Shown here in pieces: positions 21,631-31,906 of a stretch of 64,000 bases of DNA; the first letter of the stretch is position 1, and each line of letters starts with the position of its first letter. The notes under the pieces were generated by a model. It worked only from the letters and a program-made list of their open reading frames with translations. It made no database searches and had not been told where the DNA came from. The translations under genes were made by a program, and so were the position numbers. The DNA is from Linanthus parryae (Eukaryota; Streptophyta; Magnoliopsida; Ericales; Polemoniaceae). The stretch spans positions 983,501-1,047,500 of the forward strand of contig JALGPY010000035.1 in the NCBI GenBank assembly GCA_023055425.1, in the 5' to 3' direction.

Positions 21631-22500
21631 TAACAGATGATCAGGAACAAACTACTTCAGTCGGGCTCTGAATTACAAAACTATTTCAGTCTAGCAAATT
21701 ATTACAATTCTCTTACAATAGCCAAACTGTTTCAATAATAGTGATCATAGGCTCAGACCTGTGACTGAATACATAATAAGAGATGATCATATGCTGCAAA
21801 AGGAATTTTCCATGCGTATTACAATATCTCTAAAGTGATCAATGGATCCATATCATCTTGGCCTGTTATGATCACTCATATAAGCTCGTCTGCTTAACAT
21901 CGATCTCAGATACAACACACTCAGAACTACCAAATTTAAAGCCAAAATCAGTATTCACACATAGGCACCATATATAGGTTATACAATAAGAATCAGGGTC
22001 CTATGAGGATGCTCCAAGATATAGTACTGTAAGAGGATGCCACAAGATATTACTGTAATTCAGAACCAAAAATAGGGACACGGAAGGAGGCCCATATCAG
22101 TACTCATGAAAAGAAAACAAGAGTTATAATATCAAGCCGCAGAAGGATTTTGCCATGCCATTCATATTACACTCTACGAGCTTCAACAAATGAATTCGAT
22201 AGAACCACATATATCATCACAGACTATTTAGTGAGCATGTAGAGGCTCAGATCAGTACTCATGAAAAGCAAATAAGAGATGATCACGGGCTGCAAATGGA
22301 TTTTGCCTTGTCCATATGACACTCTGTCAGCTTCAACGAGTGAATTCAATGGATCCATATCACCAGGGACTCTTCAGTGAGCATGAAGAGGCCGACTGAG
22401 AACGGTACTCATCAAAACTAAATAAGAGATGATCACTGGCAAAATGGAATGCAAGCAGCAAATGCAAATGGTGACCTTAAAACTTTAATTTCGTAAATAT
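21631..22500. repeat. Diverged ~180-200-bp repeat units around the viroplasmin-like gene
   Basis: Words such as AAATAAGAGATGATCAC, GGCTGCAAATGGATTTTGCC, GAATTCAATGGATCCATATC and AGTGAGCATGAAGAGGC recur near 21775-21890, 22130-22255, 22260-22400 and 22430, and again at 17900-18110. They appear non-coding and were probably duplicated within the transposon, giving the two minus-strand genes similar upstream or intron DNA. Confidence 0.6.
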
Positions 22501-23569
22501 GAATTTCAACACATAGACTATAACCTAAATTGAGTTTCATCAATCACCGACATAACATTCTTATATCCAAAAGTATCACATAACTTCATGCATATACCAA
22601 ACAATTGAAAATTATCAACACCAGCATACTCAACGTGTCAGTAATTTAAACATTGAAATGAAATTTGTCATCTTCAAGACAGACAAGGAATTAAAACCCA
22701 CACAGAAAAAGAAAAAGCTCTAGAACAAGGTATTGGAATACAGAACAAATAAAGTTTCAAATACGAAACCACTAAGCCATCGCATAACAACTGTACCGCC
22801 GTATACAGATAACCTAATCTATTAATTGTAAATTGAATTAATGAATTCTTACTTGAGTATTGGGGCAATTTTGATTCTTCGACGAAGTTCTCCGCAATTC
22901 CGATCGATGACAACCGGACCCGTCAGGGTTCCAATCTAAGTGCCTCGTCTCTCCCTCCCTCTTTCGATTGACGTGGTTAGCTCTCACCTCACAGTATAAT
23001 AGTCTCGTGGTTATGCGGCATGGTGGGAGTATCGATCGATGAAGAACAGATGAAGAGCTACAGATCGAGAAGAGATAGGGACTTGTGAAATCGATCGATT
23101 TGCCCGCAGGGTGTGAAGAAGAAGAACAGAGCTAGCTAGATATAGATCGAAATGAGGAACTGAGAAGTTGGAAACATTTCAAGGGGTTATGTTTTGGTAA
23201 ATTGATGAATTGGGTTTTGGATCTAAATTTTTTGTGAATTGTTAGTTTTCACCTCCAAAAGCTAGAAATCGAAATGAGGAACTGAGATAAGTTGGGAAAA
23301 CTTCAAGGGTTTATGTTTTGGTGAATTGATGAATTGGGTTTTGTCTCTAAATTTTTTGTCAACTGTTAGCTTTCCCCTCCAAAATGTTTGCTGGAATTTT
23401 CAATTGCCGCCCTTAATGATAATAGGTGGAGTTAAAAATTTGCAAAATTATGTTTTTACTACAATTATTTCGTGTAATTGTAATTTCCCACCAAAAGTTT
23501 GGTTAAAATTGTGTTTAGATCAATTTCTGACCATACTGCACGTCTTTGATTATTTTTATTTCAGATGAC
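22501..23569. other. CACTA 5' non-coding region
   Basis: The minus strand 22913-22855 (SIGIAENFVEESKLPQYSS, then a donor-like AAG/TAAG) could be a leader exon of the viroplasmin-like gene. A tandem duplication of about 122 bp lies at 23150-23390: GAAATGAGGAACTGAGA, then GGTTATGTTTTGGT and GATGAATTGGGTTTTG, occur twice. No other gene is seen. Confidence 0.45.
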
Positions 23570-23732
23570 TAGCCGTTTCCCCCACGAAAAAGACACAGTT
23601 GGTCTTTAAAAATCTAAAAGACGACAAGCCAGACGACTAAATGATAAAAAAGACTGCTTGTACTGCTATCAGCGACTGTAATCCTGGTAGTCGGAAGGAA
23701 ACTGGTCGCTGAAAGCAGCATCTGTTGTAGTG
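23570..23732. repeat. CACTA right terminal and subterminal region
   Basis: The end TGTTGTAGTG at 23723-23732 is the inverse of the left CACTACAA terminus. Motifs such as AGACGACAAGCCAGACGAC and GTAGTCGG mirror the left subterminal motifs. Confidence 0.8.
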
Positions 23733-23760
23733 AGTGTTGCAGGGATATACAGTTGCCTAT
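23733..23760 (+). repeat. SIRE 3' LTR, 28-bp piece between two insertions
   Basis: The AGT at 23733-23735 is the second CACTA target duplication, and CCTAT at 23756-23760 is the left target duplication of the Tat element. Only these 28 bp of SIRE LTR separate the two insertions. Confidence 0.75.
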
Positions 23761-24252
23761 TCTGTACAAGAAAATCCTCAAGAGATATCCAAGTATACAC
23801 CTCAAGTAGAGAATAAGAACACAGAGAATTGTAGGGTGTGTGTAGGGAGAGGGTAAGCACTAGTAACAGCTTGTGAGAGAGAGACAGTAAGCTATGGTAT
23901 TGGACCAGCATATGACTTGTGTCGCAACGGAGAGCTAACAATCCTATATATAGTGGGGAAGTGACCGTTGAGGGGTTAATGCACCATAAATGGCGGCTTA
24001 AAGATAGACCCCCAACGGAACGTTCGACCGTGTATATAGGAACCGTTACGTATCTGCCCGCAAGTATCGAAGACCGTTATGAGATCATCCGCATTGACGG
24101 GACACGTAAGCCTAGGATCTCTCAGTCAGTTACCAGAGGTCGCGCACAAGCTTGGTTTTCGCATGCACGCGATGAGCCTTACCCTAGCCTCCAAACCACT
24201 AAGTCCCTACAAGTCCCGTGTTATGGTACGCGGGGGCCCTGTCTTATAGCAC
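23761..24252 (-). repeat. Tat 3' LTR, left part
   Basis: This aligns with 53867-54357 through the words GAGATATCCAAGTATACACC, GACTTGTGTCGCAACGGAGA and CCTAGCCTCCAAACCACTAA. A TATA-like ATCCTATATATAGTGGGG is at about 23941-23958. It is cut at 24252 by the young gypsy element; 24248-24252 is its AGCAC duplication. Confidence 0.9.
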
Positions 24253-25206
24253 TGATAACGCCCAAATAGGGGTTATTTTATAGCCTGAAAAGATGTGTAT
24301 GTGTGCTGGAAAGTCGCGTTTTAGCCAGAATTCACCCTCGGAAAGCCTCGGTTTTAGGAACGAGACGTTTATTTGCTCTTCGTGAATTTCTGCATGTTTT
24401 GTACTTTTATTGGATATGATCGCGGGTTTTTTCATGCTTTTTCAGGAATAGGTTCGGAAAGTGCATCGGGATGCGTGCCGAGACAGAACCGGGATCGCCT
24501 CGAGAAACGTGCAGAAAATACTCGGGGCAGGATTTGACCGAGACTGGTACAAGGGAGAGCGGAATGGAAAACGGAAAGACTGGAGGAAAAAACGAGCAGT
24601 GAAAACCGACCGAGGAAGCTGAAAACGCCAAAACCGAGAATCACCGGGATGCGCTCGGTTGACAATATCTTGAGCTTGACTTGGAATTTTGAAGTGAAAC
24701 CAGGGGCAAAATAACGGAGACGTCAAGGGCTTTCCGAAAACAGGTTATAATGCTGAAACGGAGTCCGGCCGAAAAACCGACTCCCGTCACGTGTGGGTCC
24801 CAGACAGGCCACGCCCGAGTAAGGAGTCTCGATTTCCGGTGTCCAGAGTCATGAGCAACTAATTCAGGGTCGTGACGATTTCTGGGACAGTTTTGGCCTA
24901 GGGGTATTTTGGTCATTTTGGCACCGGGCCCGGTTTTCCGGAGTCAAGTTCAGATTTTGTCTCCCAAATTCAGTCAGCACTTTTCCTATGGCCAGAGTCA
25001 GGATTGGACAGAATTTGGAGCGGTTTTGACCCAGGGGTATTTTGGTAATTTTGACAAGTTTCGGGTCAAAACGCAAGACGGGAACACGGGAAAGCAGGAA
25101 GACACCGAGGAAGGAAGACCGGAGATTTCTGGCAGAAGTGTGGGACCCGGGAGACCCAACCGGGCCCACCAGAGGACCAAGCAGGGCCACCACCACAGCC
25201 CCTGCC

Positions 25207-25329
25207 TGCGTATATACGCAGGGGCTGCGTATATACGCAGCCTTGCGTATATACGCAGGCAGGGAGGTGGTGGTGGGTGGATTTTTTGGGCCCTGGTTGC
25301 GTATATACGCAACCCTGCGTATATACGCA
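25207..25329. repeat. Five TGCGTATATACGCA palindromes in the 5' LTR
   Basis: Copies are at 25207-25220, 25226-25239, 25244-25257, 25298-25311 and 25316-25329. Neighbours in a group start 18-19 bp apart. The second is part of the perfect 20-bp palindrome GGCTGCGTATATACGCAGCC and the fourth of GGTTGCGTATATACGCAACC. The cluster ends about 90 bp before the TATA-like box, in the U3 part of the LTR. Confidence 0.95.
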
Positions 25330-25416
25330 GCCAGTTTGACTTTTTTTTTCCCGAGTCGGTGGACCGATGGCAGTTTCCGTAATTTCTGGCGCAAGCGTTT
25401 TCGGGAAAAACAGCAC

Positions 25417-25424
25417 TATTTAAA
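25417..25424 (+). promoter_or_regulatory. TATA-like box of the young gypsy 5' LTR
   Basis: TATTTAAA lies about 90 bp after the last palindrome. Transcription would start around 25445-25455. The same sequence is in the 3' LTR at 33071-33078. Confidence 0.55.
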
Positions 25425-26397
25425 GACTCGTCCAGACTCGTTTTGAGACAGCATACAGAATACACAGAACAGATCAACACAAGACAGCACAACCGAAGGA
25501 GAAGACGGAGCATCCCGGAGAGCACGGAAACGTGAATCCAGATTCAAGACACCTGTTTGCTTTTCTTCTCTCTTATTCAAAAACTGTGTTATTTTACGTT
25601 ATGAATTTCAGTAGCTAAACTTTTTACCTAGGTTCTCGGTGAACCTAGGGTTTCGTTTTCAGAGATTAGTTCTACGTTTTGACTATGAATTCATGATCGT
25701 ATTATCTTAATATCAGCAGCTTTATTCGTTATTCTGTCTTTGAATTTTACTGTTTATGCATGATCGGAGTCGCGAACCAGAATTGCTACAGACCCGAGCC
25801 GGTAGGTGAAAACGTCCGGTTAGGGTTAGGAAGAGAAGACAGAATTTAGCACCTTACCCCGATGGGCCGACTAGCGAAGGGGAGTTAGGACTAGCCTGAA
25901 ATCGTTGAGACCAACTGTTAGAGAATCTGACCCGGGCCATCAGGACAGGTTAGAAACCCTAGCAGCCTTAGAACGAGACTGCAGACTTAGGCAGCTTAAC
26001 AGGAATCCGACAGTCTGCAGGATTGTGATAACGTGCAGGAAAAGAAAAGATACTGCACAATTGGTACGTGGCACGGATAACGAGACTGCTGTGTGTTTTC
26101 ATGTCAAACAAAGAACGAAAATCTGAAGAACCCTAGGGGATCCCGGGACCTAGTATCTCAAACCCTAGTTTTACAACCTTAAGATTATTCAGAAAACTTT
26201 CACAAAAATATTCACGTTTCAGTTATTTACGTTCAAACTCTCAAAATATTCCTCCTTCTTACACTATGTTCGTTAAAACTGATTACTAGAAAAACCTGCA
26301 AAGTCCCTGTGGGATCGATAAACCGAGTCGAAAATACTCTCTATATTACTTGATTCGTATACTTGCGAATAGCACGCTAAATTGCGCATCAAGTTTT

Positions 26398-26415
26398 TGG
26401 CGCCGTTGCCGGGGA
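26398..26415 (+). other. Primer-binding site of the young gypsy element
   Basis: TGGCGCCGTTGCCGGGGA lies six bases after the 5' LTR end. This is the tRNA-Asp-type primer site widely used by plant Athila/Tat elements. Confidence 0.85.
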
Positions 26416-26523
26416 CTTTTTAGGGTTTATTTAGTAGTCCGAATTAATTTTCAGAGTTTTTATTTTTATTTTATTTTTTATTTTTCGTTATCTCATTGCT
26501 CTTGAGATCTCTACTTTTGCAGG

Positions 26524-29121
26524 ATGGGCGAAAATACCGAGAGAACGCCAGAACTGCCCAAGACACGTACTCCAGCCGAGATGGCTCGGTACATCGAGGA
26601 TCTGATCGCAGCAGGATTCGCTGCCCGGAGCAACCAGAGGACATACAACCGGTCTGGGAAGGCGTTGGTGGAGAATTTTGAAGTCCCCACGGGGGGGCAT
26701 GAGCGAGCTATTGTGGTGCCCGAGATCACCGCAGAACACTTTGACATCAAACCCTCCACCATCCAGACTGTGCAGACCCTCTGCCCGTTCCATGGCAAAG
26801 CTGACGAAGACCCGAACGACTTTATCGGGAAGTTCGAGGATTACTGCAACAAGGTCCGGTATAAGGGAGTTGACGCAGAGGCACTTATGCTAATTCTTTT
26901 CCCATACTGCCTATACGGAGTGGCCAACGACTGGCTCGAATCCCGACCACCCAGATCGATCACTACATGGGAGGGGTGTGTCACCGATTTTCTGGCCAAA
27001 TTTTACCCCGCCTCCCGGGTCATTCAATTACAAAGCGAGATTTTTTCGTTCAAACAGAAGACGGGAGAGACGGTGGTAGACGCATGGGACAGATTGATGA
27101 GACTTGTGAAAAGATGCCCGAACCACGGTTTCGGAGACCCGAAGATCCTGCAGGTATTCTACCATGCCCTAGACAGGGAGAGTGCTGAAAGGATTGACCG
27201 AGAAGCCGGAGGAAATTTTCTGTACCATGTGGACAAGGACGGTGCCTATGAGCTGATGAAGCAATTAGCCAAACAGGATACTCGCCTGTTTGACGATCGC
27301 AAGATCACGGCCCGAGCCGAGCCAGTGGAAGACGACCGGATAGACAATCTGGCCAAGATCGTTCAAGATTTGGTCAAGAAAGTTTACTCAACTGATGCAA
27401 TAGGAAAAACAGATTTGGACACAGCCATCGAGGGGCTCGGAAACGAAGATTCCAATTACGTACAGCAGCAGTGGGATCCGAGCCGGTACAGACCGGGTAC
27501 GAGAGACCATCCCGGGTTCCGGTACGGAAACCCGAACACAGCAGTTTATGCACCGGGGTTCCAGCACAGGCCACCAGCCCAGCAGGCTGCACCGACGCAG
27601 CAGGCTCAGTCGGGCCCATCTGCACAGCAGTACGACGCTCAGATGAAGGAGATCAAGTCCATGTTCCAGAACATGGAGTCCCGGTTCGAGCACATGGACG
27701 CCCTGACAGCCGACGTGCAGATGACTAAAACGTCACTGCGCGCTTTGGAGGTACAAGTTGGACAGTTAGCACAGCAGCTAACGGAGAGACAGCCAGGAAA
27801 CTTGCCCTCGAATACAGTGAATAATCCACGTGCTCAGGTCAATGCCATCACCACTCGGAGTGGATTAGCACTACAGGATCCGCCGTATCCTAGCCATGCA
27901 CGTGCAGAAAAGTCGAAGGAAATCGAGCGCGAAGTATTTGGCCAGGATAGCAGCTCAGCCGACCGCCCCCAGCCGAAGGGCTCGGTTGAGCAGGATGTAG
28001 TGCAGAAGGAGAAGGAAGCAGAAACGGTACCTGTCTCCAAGGAAGTGCCGTATCCTTTGAAGACACGAAAGAGGGATGATAGCAAGGACTACGCCAGATT
28101 TCTCGAGATTTTTAAACAGCTGAAGATCAACATACCCTTTGCGGAGGCGTTGGCAAAGATGCCCACTTATGCCAAGTTCCTCAAAGATATTTTGTATGGA
28201 CGGAAACGTATGAGCGATTTCGAGACTATAAATCTGACGGCAGAAGTGAGCAACTGTGTGAAGAATGGGCTACCGAGGAAGAGGAAGGACCCTGGCAGTT
28301 TTGTCATCCCGGTGACCCTAGGTAATGCTTACACGGGAAAGGCTCTGTGTGACCTAGGGGCCAGTATCAATCTGATGCCTTTGTCGATTTTCAAAACTTT
28401 GAAAATCGGTGAACTCAGGCCCACCAGAATCAAGCTGCAAATGGCGGACAGATCCGTGAAGCAGGCTTACGGAGTTATTGAAGATATTCTGGTGAAAGTC
28501 GGAGAATTAATTTTTCCGGCAGATTTCGTAATTCTGGATATGGAGGCAGGAGACGTACCACTCATTCTGGGCAGACCGTTTTTGGCCACTGGAGAAGCCA
28601 TGATAAACTGCAAGAGCGGAGAACTGACCATGCAAATCAATGAAGACAAGGTGAAGTTCAACGTTTTCAAAAATCTGCAACTACCGAATTATTACGAGCA
28701 TGAAGATATCTTCGTAGTGGAGGTAGTCGAAGAAGGCTGGGAAAACGAGGAGATGGACGAGCTATGGGCAGAAATTGACAGAGTGGACAGAGAGAACGAG
28801 GAGAGATTCCAGGAGGAGCAGGCCATGCAAACTGAAAACCGGACCAGTTTACAGCTGGACGAAAAAGGTGGGCAGAAATTGGTCCTGGTCCCGTCACTCA
28901 AAGAGCCACCAACCCGAGAGCTTAAACCGCTCCCGAGCCATCAGACTTCGGCACAACCAAAGCAGTTTCAAGAAGGGCAGAAAGCACTTCACGGCGAGTC
29001 TCGGATGCAGCTTGTCTCGGGAAAATTGAGATCTCGGTGGGTGAGCGGAAACCGGGTCAAGCCATATTTGGGCCCGGAATCAGACGTCAAGGTAGACCCT
29101 GGCGGTTTTGACGTCCCTTGA
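26524..29121 (+). CDS. gag-pro: Intact gag-protease polyprotein with integrase-tail remnant (865 aa)
   Basis: The ATG at 26524 (GCAGGATGG) is the first after the primer site. Residues about 90-225 are a Retrotrans_gag domain (FIGKFEDYCNKVRYKG, VANDWLESRP, FLAKFYPASR, FSFKQKTGETVVDAWDR). Residues 310-420 are Gln/Pro-rich, with a coiled-coil segment around 375-425. An aspartic protease of the Athila type follows: DLGAS at 610-614 and LILGRPFLATG at about 680-690. No CCHC zinc knuckle is present, which is unusual. The end reads GKLRSRW (833-839), then VSGNRVKPYLG (840-850), like the integrase C-terminus of Athila elements joined across a deletion. It is the only long intact ORF in the window and has no stop. 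Confidence 0.9.
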   Translation: MGENTERTPELPKTRTPAEMARYIEDLIAAGFAARSNQRTYNRSGKALVENFEVPTGGHERAIVVPEITAEHFDIKPSTIQTVQTLCPFHGKADEDPNDFIGKFEDYCNKVRYKGVDAEALMLILFPYCLYGVANDWLESRPPRSITTWEGCVTDFLAKFYPASRVIQLQSEIFSFKQKTGETVVDAWDRLMRLVKRCPNHGFGDPKILQVFYHALDRESAERIDREAGGNFLYHVDKDGAYELMKQLAKQDTRLFDDRKITARAEPVEDDRIDNLAKIVQDLVKKVYSTDAIGKTDLDTAIEGLGNEDSNYVQQQWDPSRYRPGTRDHPGFRYGNPNTAVYAPGFQHRPPAQQAAPTQQAQSGPSAQQYDAQMKEIKSMFQNMESRFEHMDALTADVQMTKTSLRALEVQVGQLAQQLTERQPGNLPSNTVNNPRAQVNAITTRSGLALQDPPYPSHARAEKSKEIEREVFGQDSSSADRPQPKGSVEQDVVQKEKEAETVPVSKEVPYPLKTRKRDDSKDYARFLEIFKQLKINIPFAEALAKMPTYAKFLKDILYGRKRMSDFETINLTAEVSNCVKNGLPRKRKDPGSFVIPVTLGNAYTGKALCDLGASINLMPLSIFKTLKIGELRPTRIKLQMADRSVKQAYGVIEDILVKVGELIFPADFVILDMEAGDVPLILGRPFLATGEAMINCKSGELTMQINEDKVKFNVFKNLQLPNYYEHEDIFVVEVVEEGWENEEMDELWAEIDRVDRENEERFQEEQAMQTENRTSLQLDEKGGQKLVLVPSLKEPPTRELKPLPSHQTSAQPKQFQEGQKALHGESRMQLVSGKLRSRWVSGNRVKPYLGPESDVKVDPGGFDVP

Positions 29122-29172
29122 GCAAACATGAGGTAACTGGGTCGGGCCGTCGACCGTAAATTACAAGCGCTG

Positions 29173-29190
29173 GTTGGGAGGCAACCCAAC
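29173..29190. other. Conserved GTTGGG-AGGCAA-CCCAAC hairpin after gag-pro
   Basis: The sequence is a perfect 6-bp stem with a six-base loop, about 50 bp after the stop. A GGGAGGCAACCC motif at the end of pol is, from memory, common in Athila-type elements. Here it follows the protease plus the integrase tail, which fits a deletion of the segment between. Confidence 0.6.
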
Positions 29191-29367
29191 GTAGTAAGTT
29201 TAAATTATTTCAGTTTTATTTTCAGTTTTGAATTTTGAGAGAGGTAAGATGAGTGGGTATTGACTTTGAATTGAGCATGTGCAGATACAGCAGAGCAGAA
29301 AACGAGAACAAAAAGGAGTAGAGAGAGAAAAAAAAAATTTGTTTGAAAAAAAAAATTACCTGCTGCC
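29191..29367 (+). other. Spacer of the young gypsy element
   Basis: Purine-rich untranslated DNA after the hairpin; nothing recognisable. Confidence 0.4.
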
Positions 29368-29704
29368 TGCGTATATACGCAGCTGTTGCGTATATACGCA
29401 GCCTGCAGTAAAATTTCAGAATTTTGAAAAAAAAAAAAATATATTTTTTTTACCTGCTGCTTGCGTATATACGCAGACCTGCGTATATACGCAGTCAGCA
29501 GCGAAAATTTCAGGATTTTGAAAAAAAAAAAAAAAAATTGAAAAAAAAAAAATTATTTTTGTTGCTGACTGCGTATATACGCAACCCTGCGTATATACGC
29601 AGCCAGCAGTAAAAATATGGATTTTTTTCAAAAAAAAAAAAAAAAAAAACTTTTTCAAAATGCTCCCTGTTTGCGTATATACGCAGTACCTGCGTATATA
29701 CGCA
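29368..29704. repeat. Eight TGCGTATATACGCA palindromes in four pairs, internal region
   Basis: Copies are at 29368-29381 and 29387-29400, 29462-29475 and 29480-29493, 29570-29583 and 29588-29601, 29672-29685 and 29691-29704. Within a pair the starts are 18-19 bp apart. The pairs are separated by about 90-110 bp of A/T tracts, including runs of ten or more A. Flanking CTGC / GCAG words and a GCAGTAAAA or GCGAAAATTTCAG tail recur, so the unit of duplication is a pair plus an A-tract. Confidence 0.95.
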
Positions 29705-31906
29705 GGCAGAAGAAGAAAAAAAATATTTTTTTTTTCGGACAACAGCACGTTTTTGCCACATTTTTCTCTCTCTACCTCCATACACAGATCCGTGGAGTTT
29801 GAAGCGACTTCAGAAAAGTTCGTAGACGGAAAGGCAGATTTTCAAAATCTTGAAGAATCGACCCCAGTGTGTTCTGGCACACTCAACCATCACAGGGACT
29901 CATACGAGTTGGGGATTTTTCCGGAACGGTTTTTCTGTCGAATAGAGCAATCGACCCCGGTGTACGGAAGTATACTCGACCATATGGGAGCACATTGTCA
30001 AACACAATGGTGCTCGGGGATTGCACGTTTGAAGAGCGCACATAGAGCCCGAAAGGTTGACAGCTTCCGTCGAGAAATTTTCTGGCAACCGGTCAATGGT
30101 CCTGCTCCACCGGAATCTGCGAGAAATTCCGCACCTGAAGAACTGACTCCGGGTGCACAGGTTCAATTTCTGTCTCTCGCTTTATTTTTCTGCGTATGCT
30201 ACCAGTTGTTCCCATTCGATGAGGCAAGCCAGCTCATCTAATCCAGATTATATGCCTGATGATTAGTACCATGAGGGCATGGCACCATCCAGTGTGGGGG
30301 TGGTGGCGTTGTAACTGCATAGCGTTTTATTAAAAAAAAAAATTGTAAAAAAAAATTATTAAAAATTTAAAAATTGAAAATTTTGAGACTGGGTGAAGGA
30401 TTTAGCTTAAAACTGGAGAGAGCTCAATGATAGAAAATTTCCCAAAGTGGACGAACTTAGGTGAGGAAGAGCTGCGAGAATCTGTCTAGGGGAGTTAATA
30501 GAGCCAATGCACTTCAGAAAACGCAAGTAGCTGTCTCCCGAGCAATGTATCCAACTAGCTGCCAGACCACCGTCACCAGGTAGTCGTCAACCCGCCATCA
30601 CGGTCACCACATTATTTGGTGGAGTGATAGGCCATAGGGGACCTCACGTCCTGTCTCGCGCCTTAGGTCCACTAGTGAGCCCCGTTGATCCATTAATCCT
30701 TTTCTTGGTAACCGTTTGACCTAGGAAGCCGTTTTTTGATACTCGCATCATTGTTAGTATTTTGACCTTTCCTACGCGTCATGGCACGAGGGAGCTGAGT
30801 CGAGGGGGATTTTATGGGATAGAGCAGAATTGTCATATATGATAGTGGATGAGCTTTATTTTTATATTTGAGGGTGTGTAAGGGTGAGATAGTGACGGCA
30901 GCACACTTCGGTGTGGCGGTGACTCACGACATTACACCGTGAGCACAGGAGGAGAGCCGTAGTGCGTAAATTTTCCGCACGACATGGGGGACATTGGGTT
31001 GACAGGGTTACTGGAGGACGCGCTGTGCTATTTAGACATCCTTGGAGTGAGGAGGATCGGTTGGAAAAGCGCGAATATTTTACAGATTGACTACATGGTT
31101 CGGAATTAGTGTGGGGGTGGTCATTACAGATTATTTCAGTATTTTTCAGCCACCCCACGTTTTTTGGTTTATCATAGAGTTGGCCTGGTTTATATTGTTT
31201 ATTGTGTAGCCCCGCAAAAAAAAAAAAAAAAAATTAAAAAAAAAAACGAAAACGAAAAAAAAAACGAAGAAAAAAAGTATCAAAGGCATAAAATTCAGGG
31301 TGCTTGATTGATTTTATTTCAAAACGCCAGGCCGGCTATTTTTATCAAAGTTTCACATTCGTTCACAGTTGTGGCCGCGAGAACGGCAGTTACACCGGGA
31401 CTGGGGAAATTGAGTGTCTAGAATCTTAGGTGATTTGGGTCAGTTTCTATCATCTTGGTGAGGGAGTGTGAGATTGGGGTATTTGTGAGTGTGCTGTGAC
31501 GTTTAGGACATCGCTTCTAAATGACTTATCCTACCGTCCCAAAGCCGGCAGATTTACATTACACCCGGAGTAAGAGCACGGAAGGTGTGCGTTAGGGATA
31601 CGTTCGGTTTGCGTGCAAAAGCGGAAGTAAGTGGTGTTCGTGCTTGTTGCTAACCTAGGCTGGCCGCGAGTTCTTCCGATCACCGCAGTTTCTGAAATTT
31701 AGGGAAATATGAGAACTTGATGATGTTCAGTTTGAGTTGAAGAGATTGCCCAGTCTCACCGAAAAAAATATAAACTGTTTGTATCATAATAATACTGTTT
31801 TTAAATAAGTGCAGTTACACCGCTCTGGATTGATTCGGGATAGTATGCATTGGTAGTATATTGCTGGAGTTTGCTCGGGACGAGCAAAGTTTAGTGTGGG
31901 GGTATT
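29705..31906 (+). other. Long 3' untranslated region of the young gypsy element
   Basis: An open frame up to 30241 has no recognisable domain and begins inside the palindromes, so I do not call it a gene. Three purine-tract-like motifs AGTGTGGGGG occur at 30291, 31108 and 31893; the last (AGTGTGGGGGTATT, 31893-31906) abuts the 3' LTR and is the expected polypurine tract. A-rich runs lie near 30330-30370 and 31205-31275. A gag-pol element would have envelope-like or other sequence here; none is recognised. Confidence 0.55.

Larger units (their letters stand above)
8678..23732 (-). mobile_element. CACTA (En/Spm-like) DNA transposon, 15.05 kb
   Basis: The left end is CACTACAAAAAAATTGG and the right end is the inverse (CTGTTGTAGTG), giving CACTACAA as shared terminal inverted repeat. 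The target duplication is AGT (8675-8677 and 23733-23735). Both subterminal regions hold many short GACGA/TCGTC-type motifs. The genes read on the minus strand: a viroplasmin-like protein, TNP2, then a TNPA-like multi-exon gene. The element therefore runs from right (5') to left (3'). In-frame stops in TNP2 suggest this copy is not autonomous now. Confidence 0.92.
24253..26391 (+). repeat. 5' LTR of the young gypsy element
   Basis: It is identical in length to the 3' LTR. The first bases form an inverted repeat (AACGCCC, then GGGGTT). It holds five copies of the palindrome TGCGTATATACGCA at 25207-25329 and a TATA-like box TATTTAAA at 25417-25424. ORFs inside the LTR, including those rich in AYIR or CVYTQ, are products of the palindromes and occur on both strands; they are not called as genes. 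Confidence 0.95.

Noticed and set aside
25207..25329. CRISPR array
   Set aside because: The repeats are short palindromes with no unique spacers of constant length, in a plant retrotransposon LTR. No cas genes are present.
24864..25446. Overlapping ORFs on both strands with repeated AYIR, RIYA and CVYTQ words (also 32518-33100 and 29279-29802)
   Set aside because: They are translations of the palindrome TGCGTATATACGCA, which reads alike on both strands. They exist in several frames at once and lie in LTR or untranslated DNA.
26149..26400. tRNA gene near the primer-binding site
   Set aside because: Only the 18-base complement of a tRNA 3' end is present; no cloverleaf can be drawn.
29660..30241. 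193-codon ORF as a gene
   Set aside because: It begins within the palindrome/A-tract region, has no recognisable domain, and lies in the 3' untranslated part of the element.
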